DNA of 64,000 bases from Marinoscillum sp049115815 (lineage in GTDB: Bacteria; Bacteroidota; Bacteroidia; Cytophagales; Cyclobacteriaceae), in the NCBI GenBank assembly GCA_049115815.1, contig JAGDZO010000021.1, forward strand, positions 111,751-175,750. The letters run 5' to 3'. The notes under the pieces are model-generated. The model was given only the letters and a program-made list of their open reading frames with translations, was not told the DNA's origin and did no database searches. A program made the translations under genes and the position numbers. Shown here piece by piece: positions 25,813 through 35,190 of the stretch (its first letter is position 1; the number at the start of each line of letters is the position of its first letter).

Positions 25813-26356
25813 CCTGTATCGTTTTGTATACTAAGAAGTAGATCAAATAAGCCAGGATAGCACCCAGCATAAGGCCAACAATAATATCGGTAGGGTAATG
25901 GACGCCAAGATAAATCCTACTGTAAGCCACTACCAATGACCAGACGATCATAGCCCTTCCAAAGGTTGATTTTTCGATCAGATAAATGATGCATGCTAGT
26001 CCCATTGAGTTGGCTGCATGGCCGGAAGCAAACCCGTAGAACCCTCTACAGTGGCCTATTATCGTCATGAAACCTTCCAGTGAAGGATCTTTGCAAGGTC
26101 TTAGCCTTCCGAAAAACGGCTTGAAAACATTTGCGGTAATCTGATCTGTACAGACTATTACAAGAAGTACCACCGCAACTGCCCAGTAAAACTTCACTCC
26201 AAATCGTTGATACAGGCGAAAGATCAGATATAGATAAAGTGGAATCCAAACGTATTTGTTGGAGATGGCTATCATAATATCGTCCAGATACGGAGAACCC
26301 AAGCCATTGAGCGCTAGAAAAAGCTCTCTATCAATATCAAGAATCCATTCCAACAT
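25793..26356 (-). CDS. PAP2-family membrane phosphatase
   Basis: 187 residues with five or six membrane helices. The tripartite phosphatase motif is present: KPFFGRLRPCKD, GFASGHAANSMG and YSRIYLGVHYPTDIIVG. The family removes phosphate from lipids such as undecaprenyl diphosphate or phosphatidic acid. The start lies directly next to the hemF stop, with no gap, so it is probably translated with hemF. Confidence 0.93.
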   Translation of the reverse strand: MLEWILDIDRELFLALNGLGSPYLDDIMIAISNKYVWIPLYLYLIFRLYQRFGVKFYWAVAVVLLVIVCTDQITANVFKPFFGRLRPCKDPSLEGFMTIIGHCRGFYGFASGHAANSMGLACIIYLIEKSTFGRAMIVWSLVVAYSRIYLGVHYPTDIIVGLMLGAILAYLIYFLVYKTIQARAYLA

Positions 26357-27277
26357 TTAGACCCATTCAATGTCCTTTTTTAACCACTTCAGCGTTTCAG
26401 CTTCCGGAGAGCCTGTCGTTGGCTGGTGATCATACCGCCAATTGGCAAGGGGAGGCATACTCATAAGAATAGATTCTGTCCGCCCTCCGGTATCTAATCC
26501 AAACTTGGTTCCCTTGTCCCATACAAGGTTAAACTCTACGTACCTACCTCTTCTAATTGATTGCCATGACTTATGATCATCAGTATACGGCTTGTCTCTA
26601 TTATCCTCCGCGTACCGTTGATAAATTGGAAGGAAAGATTCGCCTATGGATTGCTGAAAAGCCCACAACTGGTTGAAGTCTAAATGTTCATTCATATCGT
26701 TTAGGCGATCATAAAATATTCCTCCTACACCCCTGGTTTCTTCTCTGTGCTTGATATAGAAGTAATCATCTGCCCACTTTTTGAATCGAGTATAATATTC
26801 TGGATGATGCTCATCACATGCATTTTTTAAGACCTGATGTATGTGTTTACCAGATTCACTATCTACATAGTGTGGTGTTAGGTCGATACCGCCTCCAAAC
26901 CAATAGGTGGTATCGGCTGGGTCCGTCTTACTTTTAGTCTCAAAGTACCGAACATTCATATGAATAATGGGTACCCATGGGTTGATTGGATGAAGAACAA
27001 TGGACACTCCTGTGGCATAAAAATCTGAATCACTCAGCTTAAGGCTGTCCTGAATTTTCTTAGGAAGCGGTCCCTCAACGGCTGAGAAGTTCACACCGCC
27101 TTTTTCTATCAGACTACCATGCTCAATTACTCTGGACCTTCCACCACCTCCTTCATTTCTAGTCCATTTGTCTTCTTTGAAGCGGCCTTTTCCATCCAAG
27201 GTCTCTAGACCGTGACAAATGCTATCTTGCAGACCTTCAAACCATGTCTGAATATTGATTCTGTTGCTCATGCTCAA
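26357..27277 (-). CDS. hemF: Oxygen-dependent coproporphyrinogen III oxidase
   Basis: 306 residues, a standard HemF. It has GGGGRSRVIEHGSLIEKGGVN-type residues near 42-62, ATGVSIVLHPINPWVPIIHMN, WFGGGIDLTPHYV and FKKWADDYFYIKHR. It turns coproporphyrinogen III into protoporphyrinogen IX using O2 in haem synthesis, indicating aerobic growth. Its start overlaps the end of the barrel gene by 4 bases. Confidence 0.97.
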   Translation of the reverse strand: MSMSNRINIQTWFEGLQDSICHGLETLDGKGRFKEDKWTRNEGGGGRSRVIEHGSLIEKGGVNFSAVEGPLPKKIQDSLKLSDSDFYATGVSIVLHPINPWVPIIHMNVRYFETKSKTDPADTTYWFGGGIDLTPHYVDSESGKHIHQVLKNACDEHHPEYYTRFKKWADDYFYIKHREETRGVGGIFYDRLNDMNEHLDFNQLWAFQQSIGESFLPIYQRYAEDNRDKPYTDDHKSWQSIRRGRYVEFNLVWDKGTKFGLDTGGRTESILMSMPPLANWRYDHQPTTGSPEAETLKWLKKDIEWV

Positions 27278-29745
27278 AAAGGGTAACCTATTCCTATATT
27301 AATCGCTCCTTTGTCCTGAAAATCCCAAAGATCATTGAATTCATAATCTCCCAAGATGAAACGTTGGTTTTTCGGGTAACCTGGATGTATAATTTTGTAG
27401 GCAATATCTATTCTCAGTACTAGAAAAGAAAAGTCAAATCTAAGCCCATATCCTGCTCCCAGGGCAATTTCGCTTGCAAAAGTATTGATATCAAATACTC
27501 CATCATCATTGCTGCCTGTACCAAAACCGTCATCCTTAGGGTCTATGGTTTCACTACGCCAAAGCCAGATGTTTCCTGCATCCACAAAAAGTGCATAGTC
27601 AATAAAACCAACCAAGTCATGTCTATACTCCACGCTTGACTCTAAAATGATATCACCTGGTCGTTCTATGGCATTGTCTATGCTGATACTAGAATTGTCA
27701 GAGGTGGATTCGTAAACCGCGAATGATCCTGGACCCAAACGTCTGGGCTGCCACGCTCGAATACTATTGCTTCCTCCGGCAAAAAAGTACTTTTCATAGG
27801 GTAGGGCCGGATTTTGTCCATATGCCAGAGCAGCGCCTACATTGAACCTGTAGGCAAAAGATGATTTAGAATTTACAATATTGACTTTTCTGAGATCTAC
27901 ACCAAATTTGGAGTAATTGAAGGTAGCAAGCTCATCAATGTTAATTCCAAAAGGCTGGTCACCAAAAACTTTTAAATAGTTACCACCAGTTTCTATATAG
28001 GTCAGAATCAATCTTGAAGTAGTCGATCCAAGTCCATAGCTGTTTCGATTGAACCGAGCATTGAAAGACGTAAAACCTACAATAGATGAATTAAAAGCAC
28101 TTATCAGAGACTGATTGCCTGATTCTATCAAATCGGTTTCAAATGATGAGGTCTTATCTGACCTGATATAACTTAGATCAAAAGGAGTCATGGTATACTG
28201 GGCATTATCTCTAACCTGCCAGATATATGACATGGCTCCATTGAATGTAGTACGCTGATATTCATCCCTTCTGTCTTCAAAATTAATACCTGTTGAGAAT
28301 TTGGTACGTGGATTGAAATGACCGATTTTGGATCTGGCTGATTCTTTGAGCGGAAACAAAAACTGGGGGAATGTGGAGGCTAGCTCACCACCGTATTGAA
28401 ATCTAGTATAGAAATTGTCATCATCGCTTACACTGGTAATGCCTTGAATGCTGGTGTTTGCGGATAGCTGAAAGATCTCTAGTCCTCCAAAGACATTTCT
28501 GCTCTTTGCACCAAAATTGAAAAATGGACCGGGCAATGACTGAGCTTGATCTAATACGCTTAATCCAAACTCCGTGGAGGACTCAAATTTCTTCAACGGG
28601 CTGGTGAAGATATTGGTGACAAATTGTCCTCCAGAACTATCATAGTTGATATTCACGAATTTAAATATATCAAGATAGGAGAGCTGTTTTTGTGTCTCCA
28701 GTGTGTTTTGCTTGCTGTAGAGACTGTCTTTATCCAAAAATATCCTCCAGCTTAGTAGTCTTTCGGGATACTTGTCATTCCCAAAATTGAACGTTTTGTT
28801 GTCATATACTTTTGTCTGGCGTACATCTCCCTTGTTACGTGCTATTTGATTACTAAAGACTATGGAATCAAGCCTGAACTGTTTGTGTGGTGCTCTGTTA
28901 GGAGGATTGGTAATCGTTTGTCTCACTATCAGTTTTCGATCTCCAAGAGTTGTAGAGTCCACCTCGTATTGAATAAACTGACGCTTAAAATTATAATACC
29001 CAGTATTTGAAAGTTGATTGTAAACGCGTTCACGCTCGGCAGCAAAATTGTCTTGGTTATACTTTTCTTTTTTGATCTGGCTTGACTCAACTTCTGAAAG
29101 GAAGAGTGATTCAACTTTTTTGTCTGGAATCTGGTATATGATCGAGTCTATTTTGTAAGGTTTTTTTTCATCAATAAGGTAGGTGACAAAAGTTAGCTCA
29201 TCGCTGGTTTTGGTCGTTGTAGAGATTTCACCATCAAAATACCCTATAGAGAAAAGGTAGTTTTTAATGTTGTTTTTGGTGTTTTCTAGTGCTATGCTAT
29301 CATAAACAGCAAGCTCCTCACCCCATCTCATGAACTGATTTCCTTCGTTGAGCTTTCGCTCCAGTTTCTCTATTTTGTTTATTCTCTTTCTCCTTAGGTT
29401 TTCTAGTTTATTCCTTGATTTTGTCTGGGCGATCTTGGCATTATACTTATTGTTTACCCTTTCCTTTTTCTCAGCTATTTTGGCACTATCGTAATTGTTT
29501 TCACCAATTTTACGGAGGTATACCAGATGGGTGATTGGCAATCCTAAAAGTCTGGTATTTGGTGCATGGGAAAACAAATTCTGAATTTTTTCAGATTGAA
29601 TTTTTCTTCCAACCTTGACTTTTTGTTTGTAGAGAATGGTTTCACCCTGTTGTAGGTATTTGGAGCCCACGCAAGAAGCAAGGAGAAAAGGCAATACAAG
29701 TAGGGTTAATTTTATTTTCAAAAGGAGCTTACCAAATGGTATCAA
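27274..29745 (-). CDS. BamA/TamA-family outer-membrane barrel lipoprotein
   Basis: 823 residues. A signal ending in LPFLLASC marks a lipoprotein start, then a coiled stretch (about 85-135), POTRA-like repeats (about 160-380) and a C-terminal bacterial-surface-antigen barrel ending in IGIGYPF, the terminal Phe typical of BAM substrates. FFAGGSNSIRAWQPRRLG holds the conserved RGF/RAW loop. Probably a TamA-like factor for envelope biogenesis. The start is uncertain: TTG at 29745 overlaps the divergent methyltransferase start by 10 bases, while TTG at 29721 gives a cleaner signal peptide. Confidence 0.88.
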   Translation of the reverse strand: MIPFGKLLLKIKLTLLVLPFLLASCVGSKYLQQGETILYKQKVKVGRKIQSEKIQNLFSHAPNTRLLGLPITHLVYLRKIGENNYDSAKIAEKKERVNNKYNAKIAQTKSRNKLENLRRKRINKIEKLERKLNEGNQFMRWGEELAVYDSIALENTKNNIKNYLFSIGYFDGEISTTTKTSDELTFVTYLIDEKKPYKIDSIIYQIPDKKVESLFLSEVESSQIKKEKYNQDNFAAERERVYNQLSNTGYYNFKRQFIQYEVDSTTLGDRKLIVRQTITNPPNRAPHKQFRLDSIVFSNQIARNKGDVRQTKVYDNKTFNFGNDKYPERLLSWRIFLDKDSLYSKQNTLETQKQLSYLDIFKFVNINYDSSGGQFVTNIFTSPLKKFESSTEFGLSVLDQAQSLPGPFFNFGAKSRNVFGGLEIFQLSANTSIQGITSVSDDDNFYTRFQYGGELASTFPQFLFPLKESARSKIGHFNPRTKFSTGINFEDRRDEYQRTTFNGAMSYIWQVRDNAQYTMTPFDLSYIRSDKTSSFETDLIESGNQSLISAFNSSIVGFTSFNARFNRNSYGLGSTTSRLILTYIETGGNYLKVFGDQPFGINIDELATFNYSKFGVDLRKVNIVNSKSSFAYRFNVGAALAYGQNPALPYEKYFFAGGSNSIRAWQPRRLGPGSFAVYESTSDNSSISIDNAIERPGDIILESSVEYRHDLVGFIDYALFVDAGNIWLWRSETIDPKDDGFGTGSNDDGVFDINTFASEIALGAGYGLRFDFSFLVLRIDIAYKIIHPGYPKNQRFILGDYEFNDLWDFQDKGAINIGIGYPF

Positions 29746-30482
29746 TTAAACAATCAAAATTCATCAAATCACTGAAGATAAAAAAGTACCGCCTACGTGA
29801 AAAATGCTTTTTAATCGAAGGGAAGAAGAATGTTTTAGAGGGCATCACTTCAGACTGTAAATTAAGGTATATCCTTGGAACAAAAGACTTTATCAGTTCT
29901 AATCAGACTATTCTAAATAGCAATGATTTTGATGTTATAGAAGTTGCCTCCAATGTGCTTACTGAGCTTGGTACATTTAAAATGAACAATGAATGTCTGG
30001 CTGTTGCGGAGATGTTTGAAGACAAAATAGAGGAGGTGTCTTTCAGGGAAAATATAGTTGTACTAGATGGAGTAAGTGATCCCGGCAATCTAGGTACGAT
30101 CATTCGTACTCTTGATTGGTTTGGCATGACTCAGCTCGTTTGTTCTACTGACAGTGCAGATCTGTACAATCCCAAAGTGATAAATGCTACCATGGGATCA
30201 TTCACTAGAGTAAAGGTGAATTATGTCGATCTACCTGAGTTTATCGAATCAAGCCCATTGAAGGCATATGGTGCCGATCTGGAAGGGAAGATACTGCATC
30301 AATGGAAAAGCCACGATCCTATATTGCTAGTCATGGGCAGTGAATCCCACGGCATCAGCACGGAAGTTCAAGAATTGCTAAGCGACCGCCTAACCATTCA
30401 AAAAATAGGAGAGGCTGAATCGCTAAACGTGGCAATTGCGACAGGGATATTCTGTCAGCATTTAAAATTTATGAACGCTTGA
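29736..30482 (+). CDS. SpoU-family 2'-O-ribose RNA methyltransferase
   Basis: 248 residues. The N-terminal substrate-binding domain (FIKSLKIKKYRLREKCFLIEG region) is followed by the SPOUT trefoil-knot domain: DGVSDPGNLGTIIRT, NATMGSFTRVKV, MGSESHGIS and ESLNVAIATGI. The targets of this class are rRNA or tRNA ribose 2'-OH groups; it is nearest RlmB/TrmH in type, but the site is not certain. AAAGGAG at 29721-29727, 8 bases before the ATG, is one of the few good Shine-Dalgarno sequences in the window. The 3' end overlaps pgi by 14 bases. Confidence 0.92.
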   Translation: MVSIKQSKFIKSLKIKKYRLREKCFLIEGKKNVLEGITSDCKLRYILGTKDFISSNQTILNSNDFDVIEVASNVLTELGTFKMNNECLAVAEMFEDKIEEVSFRENIVVLDGVSDPGNLGTIIRTLDWFGMTQLVCSTDSADLYNPKVINATMGSFTRVKVNYVDLPEFIESSPLKAYGADLEGKILHQWKSHDPILLVMGSESHGISTEVQELLSDRLTIQKIGEAESLNVAIATGIFCQHLKFMNA

Positions 30483-32124
30483 GTTTCTTATAAGTATTGA
30501 TGAGGCCAGCAGTAGAACCGTCATGGCCGGTGACTTCCGCATCTCCCGAAAGTTTTGGAAGTATTTTTTTGGCGAGTTGCTTACCGAGTTCTACTCCCCA
30601 TTGATCAAAGCTGAAGATGTTCCAAATAATTCCCTGCACAAATATTTTATGTTCGTACATGGCGATCAAAGATCCGAGCGTCCGAGCATTCAACTCTTTG
30701 AAAAGAATGCTATTGGTTGGCCTGTTTCCTTCAAAGACTTTAAAGTTTGCCAATTGATCGATAGTTTCCTGACTTGCTCCTGATTGTTGAAATTCCTCTA
30801 TGACTTGAGCTTTTGATTTACCCATCATCAATGCTTCAGTCTGAGCAAAAAAGTTGGCTAATAATTTCTCGTGATGGTCGGAAAGCGGATTTTGGCTGTT
30901 GGCTGAAGCCAAGAAATCACATGGGATTAGTTTGGTTCCCTGATGAATCAATTGATAAAAGGCATGCTGTCCATTGGTGCCGGGCTCTCCCCATATAATA
31001 GGGCCTGTCTGATAATTTACTTTTTCTCCATTTCGATCAACGTACTTTCCATTGCTTTCCATATCTCCTTGCTGTAGGTAAGGAGCAAACGCATGCATGT
31101 ATTGATCGTAGGGCAATATGGCATGCGTTTCGGCACCTAAGAAGTTATTGTACCATACACCAAGTAAGGCAAGAATTGTAGGTAGATTTTCTTCTGTTGG
31201 GGCATTGAGAAAATGCTCATCCATGGCTTCCGCACCCTCTAGCAACTCATTGAATCGATCGAAACCAACTGCACAAGCTATGGACATTCCTATTGATGAC
31301 CAAAGGGAATATCTCCCGCCTACCCAGTCCCAGAATTCGAACATGTTGTCCAGTTCGATTCCGAATTCAGCAACTGCTTCTTGGTTAGTCGAAATAGCAA
31401 TGAAGTGATTTTTTACGTCTCCAATATCCGCTCCCGAATCAAGAAACCAATCTCTCGCCGAAATAGCATTGGTCATTGTCTCCTGAGTCGTGAATGTTTT
31501 GGAGGCAATAATGAAAAGAGTAGTCTCAGGATCCACTTGCTTTAGCACATTTACAATGTGACTACTATCTACATTAGATACAAAATGCGACTCTATACCT
31601 TCTTTTTGATAGGGTTTGAGACACTCGGTGACCATGAAAGGTCCAAGGTCTGACCCACCTATCCCAATATTAACTATCTGATTAATGGACTTACCTGTAT
31701 ATCCTTTCAGTTCTCCTGAGTGAAGTCTCTCTGTAAAGGCTTTCATCTGAGTAAGCACTCTATCTACATCAGGTGCTACATTTTTGCCATCAACTAGAAT
31801 TGATTTACCTTTTCGATTGCGCAATGCAACATGGAGTACGGCTCTGTTTTCAGTGAGATTGATAGCATCACCACCAAACATCTTAGCCTTAGCTTCGTCG
31901 AGTTTTACCTCATCAGCTAGTTGGCACAATAATTTGAAAGTATTTTCATCAATTCTGTTTTTGGAGAAATCCAGAAAGATATCTTCAAATTTCCGTGAGT
32001 ATTTTTCAAATCTTGAAGCATCATTCTTAAACAGATCGCTCATCTGTTTGGATTCTATCTCATTGAAATGAGATGATAACTTTTTCCAGGCCTCAGTAGT
32101 GGTTGGGTTGATAGAAGGTAGCAT
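30469..32124 (-). CDS. pgi: Glucose-6-phosphate isomerase
   Basis: 551 residues from the ATG at 32122-32124; a further 9 codons are open upstream but MLPSINPTTTEAWKKL is the usual start. The signatures are present: VNIGIGGSDLGP, SKTFTTQETMTNA, the GGRYSLWSSIG block and DQWGVELGKQLAK. It interconverts glucose-6-phosphate and fructose-6-phosphate. It is convergent with the methyltransferase gene. A 17-base palindrome (32158-32174) lies upstream. Confidence 0.97.
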   Translation of the reverse strand: MLPSINPTTTEAWKKLSSHFNEIESKQMSDLFKNDASRFEKYSRKFEDIFLDFSKNRIDENTFKLLCQLADEVKLDEAKAKMFGGDAINLTENRAVLHVALRNRKGKSILVDGKNVAPDVDRVLTQMKAFTERLHSGELKGYTGKSINQIVNIGIGGSDLGPFMVTECLKPYQKEGIESHFVSNVDSSHIVNVLKQVDPETTLFIIASKTFTTQETMTNAISARDWFLDSGADIGDVKNHFIAISTNQEAVAEFGIELDNMFEFWDWVGGRYSLWSSIGMSIACAVGFDRFNELLEGAEAMDEHFLNAPTEENLPTILALLGVWYNNFLGAETHAILPYDQYMHAFAPYLQQGDMESNGKYVDRNGEKVNYQTGPIIWGEPGTNGQHAFYQLIHQGTKLIPCDFLASANSQNPLSDHHEKLLANFFAQTEALMMGKSKAQVIEEFQQSGASQETIDQLANFKVFEGNRPTNSILFKELNARTLGSLIAMYEHKIFVQGIIWNIFSFDQWGVELGKQLAKKILPKLSGDAEVTGHDGSTAGLINTYKKLKRS

Positions 32125-32157
32125 AATATGATATTTAATAAGACATATCAAATCAGA

Positions 32158-32174
32158 GAATCACGTAGTGATTC
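32158..32174. repeat. 17-bp palindrome upstream of pgi
   Basis: GAATCACGTAGTGATTC is a perfect inverted repeat with 7-base arms and a 3-base centre. It lies between the CaCA antiporter stop and the pgi start on the same strand. It has no U-tract, so an operator for pgi is at least as likely as a terminator of the antiporter gene. Role undecided. Confidence 0.45.
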
Positions 32175-32213
32175 ACCATCTGAATATATCTAATTGATTA
32201 CTTAAAAATCTTT

Positions 32214-33236
32214 TTAGAAGAACAATCCAAAGCCCATGCCTTCTCTTTCGAAAAGGATGTACATGTAGATGAAGAATCCAATGAGATAAAACACTCCTTC
32301 AATTCTGTCCAACTTGTATTTTCCAAACGAAAACATGAACAAGAATAAGAGTAATGTACCCCCAATCACGAATCCTAAATCTAGGTTAAGGGCTTCAGGA
32401 AATCCTAGTGGAGCGTGAATCAATCCTGTTGCGCCTATTACAAGAAGTAGATTGAAGATGTTGGAACCAATGATGTTTCCAACAGCGAGATCAGATTTTT
32501 TCTGAAAAGCTGCCACAGCAGATGTAGCCAATTCTGGAAGTGAAGTACCAGCGGCTAAAATAGTCAGACCGATAAGTTTTTCGCTTACTTCGAAAGCCTT
32601 TGCTATCTCCACGGCATTGTCAACGATCATTTTACCACCTACCACTAATCCAGTGATTCCAAAAACAATCATAACCGTAGTTTTGACGCTTCCGAATATG
32701 ACAATGTCTTCTATCAATTCACTATCATCAGGGTTTCGGCTCAAGTTCATGAAGATGTACACCAAGAACAGAACAAACATGAAAATGAGAATTCCCGCAT
32801 CTATCATACCCAATGTATTGGGTTCTTCATCGCCGAAAGTCACATAGTTAAGAAGCAAGAAAAAGACAACAGTAGCTACTAGAGAAAAGGGAATTTCTTT
32901 CCAAAGTGCATTTCGTTGAACAGTTAAAGGATAAATCACCGCTGAAACTCCTAGAATCAAAAAGATATTGAAGATGTTGGAGCCTATAATGTTACCAAAT
33001 ACAATGTCGTGAGTGACTGTACCATCCTCTGCTACTGTCGGCACAGCTCCCGAAATAATGTTTACCACCAATTCTGGTGCGGAAGTACCCATGGCGACCA
33101 CAGTCAAACCAATAGCTATGTCCGAAACATTAAAGCGCTTTGCAAGCGACGAAGCACCATTGACAAGAAAGTCAGCGCCTTTAATAAGGAGCACAAAGCC
33201 AACAGCGACGAGCAGTAAATTGATTAAAACAGTCAA
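32214..33236 (-). CDS. CaCA-family calcium/sodium antiporter
   Basis: 340 residues with about ten membrane helices in two inverted halves. Each half has an alpha-repeat: GTSAPELVVNIISG with GNIIGSNIFNIFLILG, then GTSLPELATSAVAA with GNIIGSNIFNLLLVIG. The ion-liganding Glu in both APEL/LPEL motifs is intact. YrbG-like exchangers trade cytoplasmic Ca2+ for Na+ or H+. It is read singly. Confidence 0.94.
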   Translation of the reverse strand: MTVLINLLLVAVGFVLLIKGADFLVNGASSLAKRFNVSDIAIGLTVVAMGTSAPELVVNIISGAVPTVAEDGTVTHDIVFGNIIGSNIFNIFLILGVSAVIYPLTVQRNALWKEIPFSLVATVVFFLLLNYVTFGDEEPNTLGMIDAGILIFMFVLFLVYIFMNLSRNPDDSELIEDIVIFGSVKTTVMIVFGITGLVVGGKMIVDNAVEIAKAFEVSEKLIGLTILAAGTSLPELATSAVAAFQKKSDLAVGNIIGSNIFNLLLVIGATGLIHAPLGFPEALNLDLGFVIGGTLLLFLFMFSFGKYKLDRIEGVFYLIGFFIYMYILFEREGMGFGLFF

Positions 33237-33301
33237 GGCGTAATAGGTTAGTTCACACGAATATAAATATTTCTAGAATTGCTTTCAAAATCCCTAGCAA
33301 C

Positions 33302-33317
33302 ATTCCTTTAAAGGAAT
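33302..33317. repeat. 16-bp perfect palindrome upstream of the antiporter
   Basis: ATTCCTTTAAAGGAAT is exactly self-complementary. It sits between the phosphohexomutase stop and the antiporter start (both minus strand), 66 bases upstream of the antiporter start. An operator is possible; there is no direct evidence for a binding protein. Confidence 0.4.
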
Positions 33318-33338
33318 TTGAAAATATAAGCCAAAATC

Positions 33339-35072
33339 CTATAAACCAAGGTCCTTAATGACTTTTTCCGTCTTTTCGATTAAGACATTTTTAATATCAT
33401 CATATTTCGCCTTGTCCGAAAGTTTGGTATTAACGGAAAAGTAAAATTTAATCTTGGGCTCCGTGCCAGATGGTCTGACAGATACTTTGGTGCCGTCTGC
33501 TGTCAAAAATTGTAGCACATTGGACGAAGGATAGTCGATTTTGGATACGTCACCAGTAGCAAGATCTTTTGAGGTGCTAGACTGATAGTCAATAAGTTCG
33601 ACAATCTCAGACCCGGCCAATTCGTTCGGAGGATTTTCCCGTAGTTCAACCATCATTTTGGCTATTTCCTCAGCTCCAGTTTTCCCTTTTTTGGTAATAG
33701 ACTTGAGCGACTCTTGATAGAAGCCGAATTCAGTATGAACATCTTGCAACAGTTCATACAGTGTGCTTCCATTGGCTTTAGCCCAAGCGGCCATTTCAGC
33801 TATCATAGCACATGAAGCAACGGCATCTTTATCTCTTACAGCGTCTCCTATTAAATAACCGTAGCTTTCTTCACCGCCACCTATGAATTTGGCTTTGCCC
33901 TCTAACTCACCTATCACTGCGGCTATGTATTTAAAGCCTGTCAAGGTATTATATAGTGTCACGCCGTATTTCTCAGCTATTCGCTCAATAAGGTCTGTCG
34001 TGACAATTGTTTTAACCACAAATTGGTTACCATCAAGTTTGCCATTTTCCTGCCATTTCCTCAATAAGTAATACAATAGGAGCGAGCCCGTTTGATTTCC
34101 ATTCAATAGCTGAAATGCACCTTTGTCGTTTTTTACAGCTATACCTACTCTGTCAGCGTCAGGGTCGGTGGCCATTACTAGATCAGCGTCTATTTCTTCG
34201 GCCTTTTTCAAAGCCATGCTCAATGCCTCAGCTTCTTCCGGATTAGGATAAACCACGGTCGGGAAATTTCCGTCAGCATTGGCTTGCTCTTCGACTTCTG
34301 TCACATTTTCAAATCCCATTCTTTTGAGAACAGGTGGGACTAGTGTGGTACCTGTGCCGTGGATCCCACTAAAGACTATTTTAAGATCTTTTTCTTTTAG
34401 AATGGCTTCAGGTGAAAGCGACAATTCTTCGATCATCTTTAGATAAGGCTCATCTACATCTTTCCCGATCGCCTGTATCAATGCCTCATTGGCTTCAAAA
34501 TTCACATCATCGATAGATTGAATCTTCCCAACTTCTGTAATAACATTTTTATCATGCGGAGGTACCATTTGCGCTCCGTCATTCCAATAGGCTTTGTAGC
34601 CATTGTATTCTTTTGGGTTATGAGAAGCGGTCAGTACTACGCCGCTCTTGCAGCCGAGATGTCTTATGGCAAATGAAAGCTCTGGTGTTGGTCTTAATTC
34701 CTCAAAAAGGTAAACTTTGATTCCATTGGCAGAGCATACGGCAGCAGTGGTTTCTGCGAAAAACCGACTGTTATTTCTGCTGTCATGAGCGATGGCAACA
34801 CTAATATCTTCACCGGAGAAAGTTTGTAATAGGTAATTGGCTAAACCCTGGGTCGCCATGCCTACAGTGTACTTATTGATTCTGTTGGTGCCTATTCCCA
34901 TGATGCCTCTGAGACCTCCAGTACCAAATTCTAGATCCTTATAAAAACACTCGGTAAGCTCTGCTTGCCCATCTTCAGTGATCATCTGCTGAATTTGATC
35001 TTTTGTTTGTTGATCTACCTTCTGGCTTTGAAGCCATTTTTCCGCCTTGTTTAGTACCTCCGTGTTGCTCAT
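33339..35072 (-). CDS. Alpha-phosphohexomutase (phosphoglucomutase/phosphomannomutase)
   Basis: 577 residues, the length of PGM2-like bacterial enzymes. The catalytic serine lies in TASHNPKEYNGYKAY, magnesium is bound by DPDADRVG, sugar by GGEESYGYL, and phosphate by RPSGTEPKIKFY. It interconverts hexose 1- and 6-phosphates; PGM2-like members may also act on pentose or glucose-1,6-bisphosphate. Same strand as pgi, to which it is linked metabolically, though the antiporter lies between them. Confidence 0.95.
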   Translation of the reverse strand: MSNTEVLNKAEKWLQSQKVDQQTKDQIQQMITEDGQAELTECFYKDLEFGTGGLRGIMGIGTNRINKYTVGMATQGLANYLLQTFSGEDISVAIAHDSRNNSRFFAETTAAVCSANGIKVYLFEELRPTPELSFAIRHLGCKSGVVLTASHNPKEYNGYKAYWNDGAQMVPPHDKNVITEVGKIQSIDDVNFEANEALIQAIGKDVDEPYLKMIEELSLSPEAILKEKDLKIVFSGIHGTGTTLVPPVLKRMGFENVTEVEEQANADGNFPTVVYPNPEEAEALSMALKKAEEIDADLVMATDPDADRVGIAVKNDKGAFQLLNGNQTGSLLLYYLLRKWQENGKLDGNQFVVKTIVTTDLIERIAEKYGVTLYNTLTGFKYIAAVIGELEGKAKFIGGGEESYGYLIGDAVRDKDAVASCAMIAEMAAWAKANGSTLYELLQDVHTEFGFYQESLKSITKKGKTGAEEIAKMMVELRENPPNELAGSEIVELIDYQSSTSKDLATGDVSKIDYPSSNVLQFLTADGTKVSVRPSGTEPKIKFYFSVNTKLSDKAKYDDIKNVLIEKTEKVIKDLGL

Positions 35073-35154
35073 ACTTGAAATATTTCTAAATAACCCTTAT
35101 TGAATTGAATGATAAACTAATATATGCTACTCTGTTAACCTTTTAGATGCTCAT

Positions 35155-35190
35155 TTTTAGAAAAAATAAAAAAATCCACCACGGATCTTT
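35155..35190 (-). terminator. Rho-independent terminator of trpS
   Basis: Read on the minus strand directly after the trpS stop: AAAGATCC, a GTGGT loop, GGATTTTT, then a long T-rich run. The 8-bp stem has one G-U pair. Confidence 0.6.
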
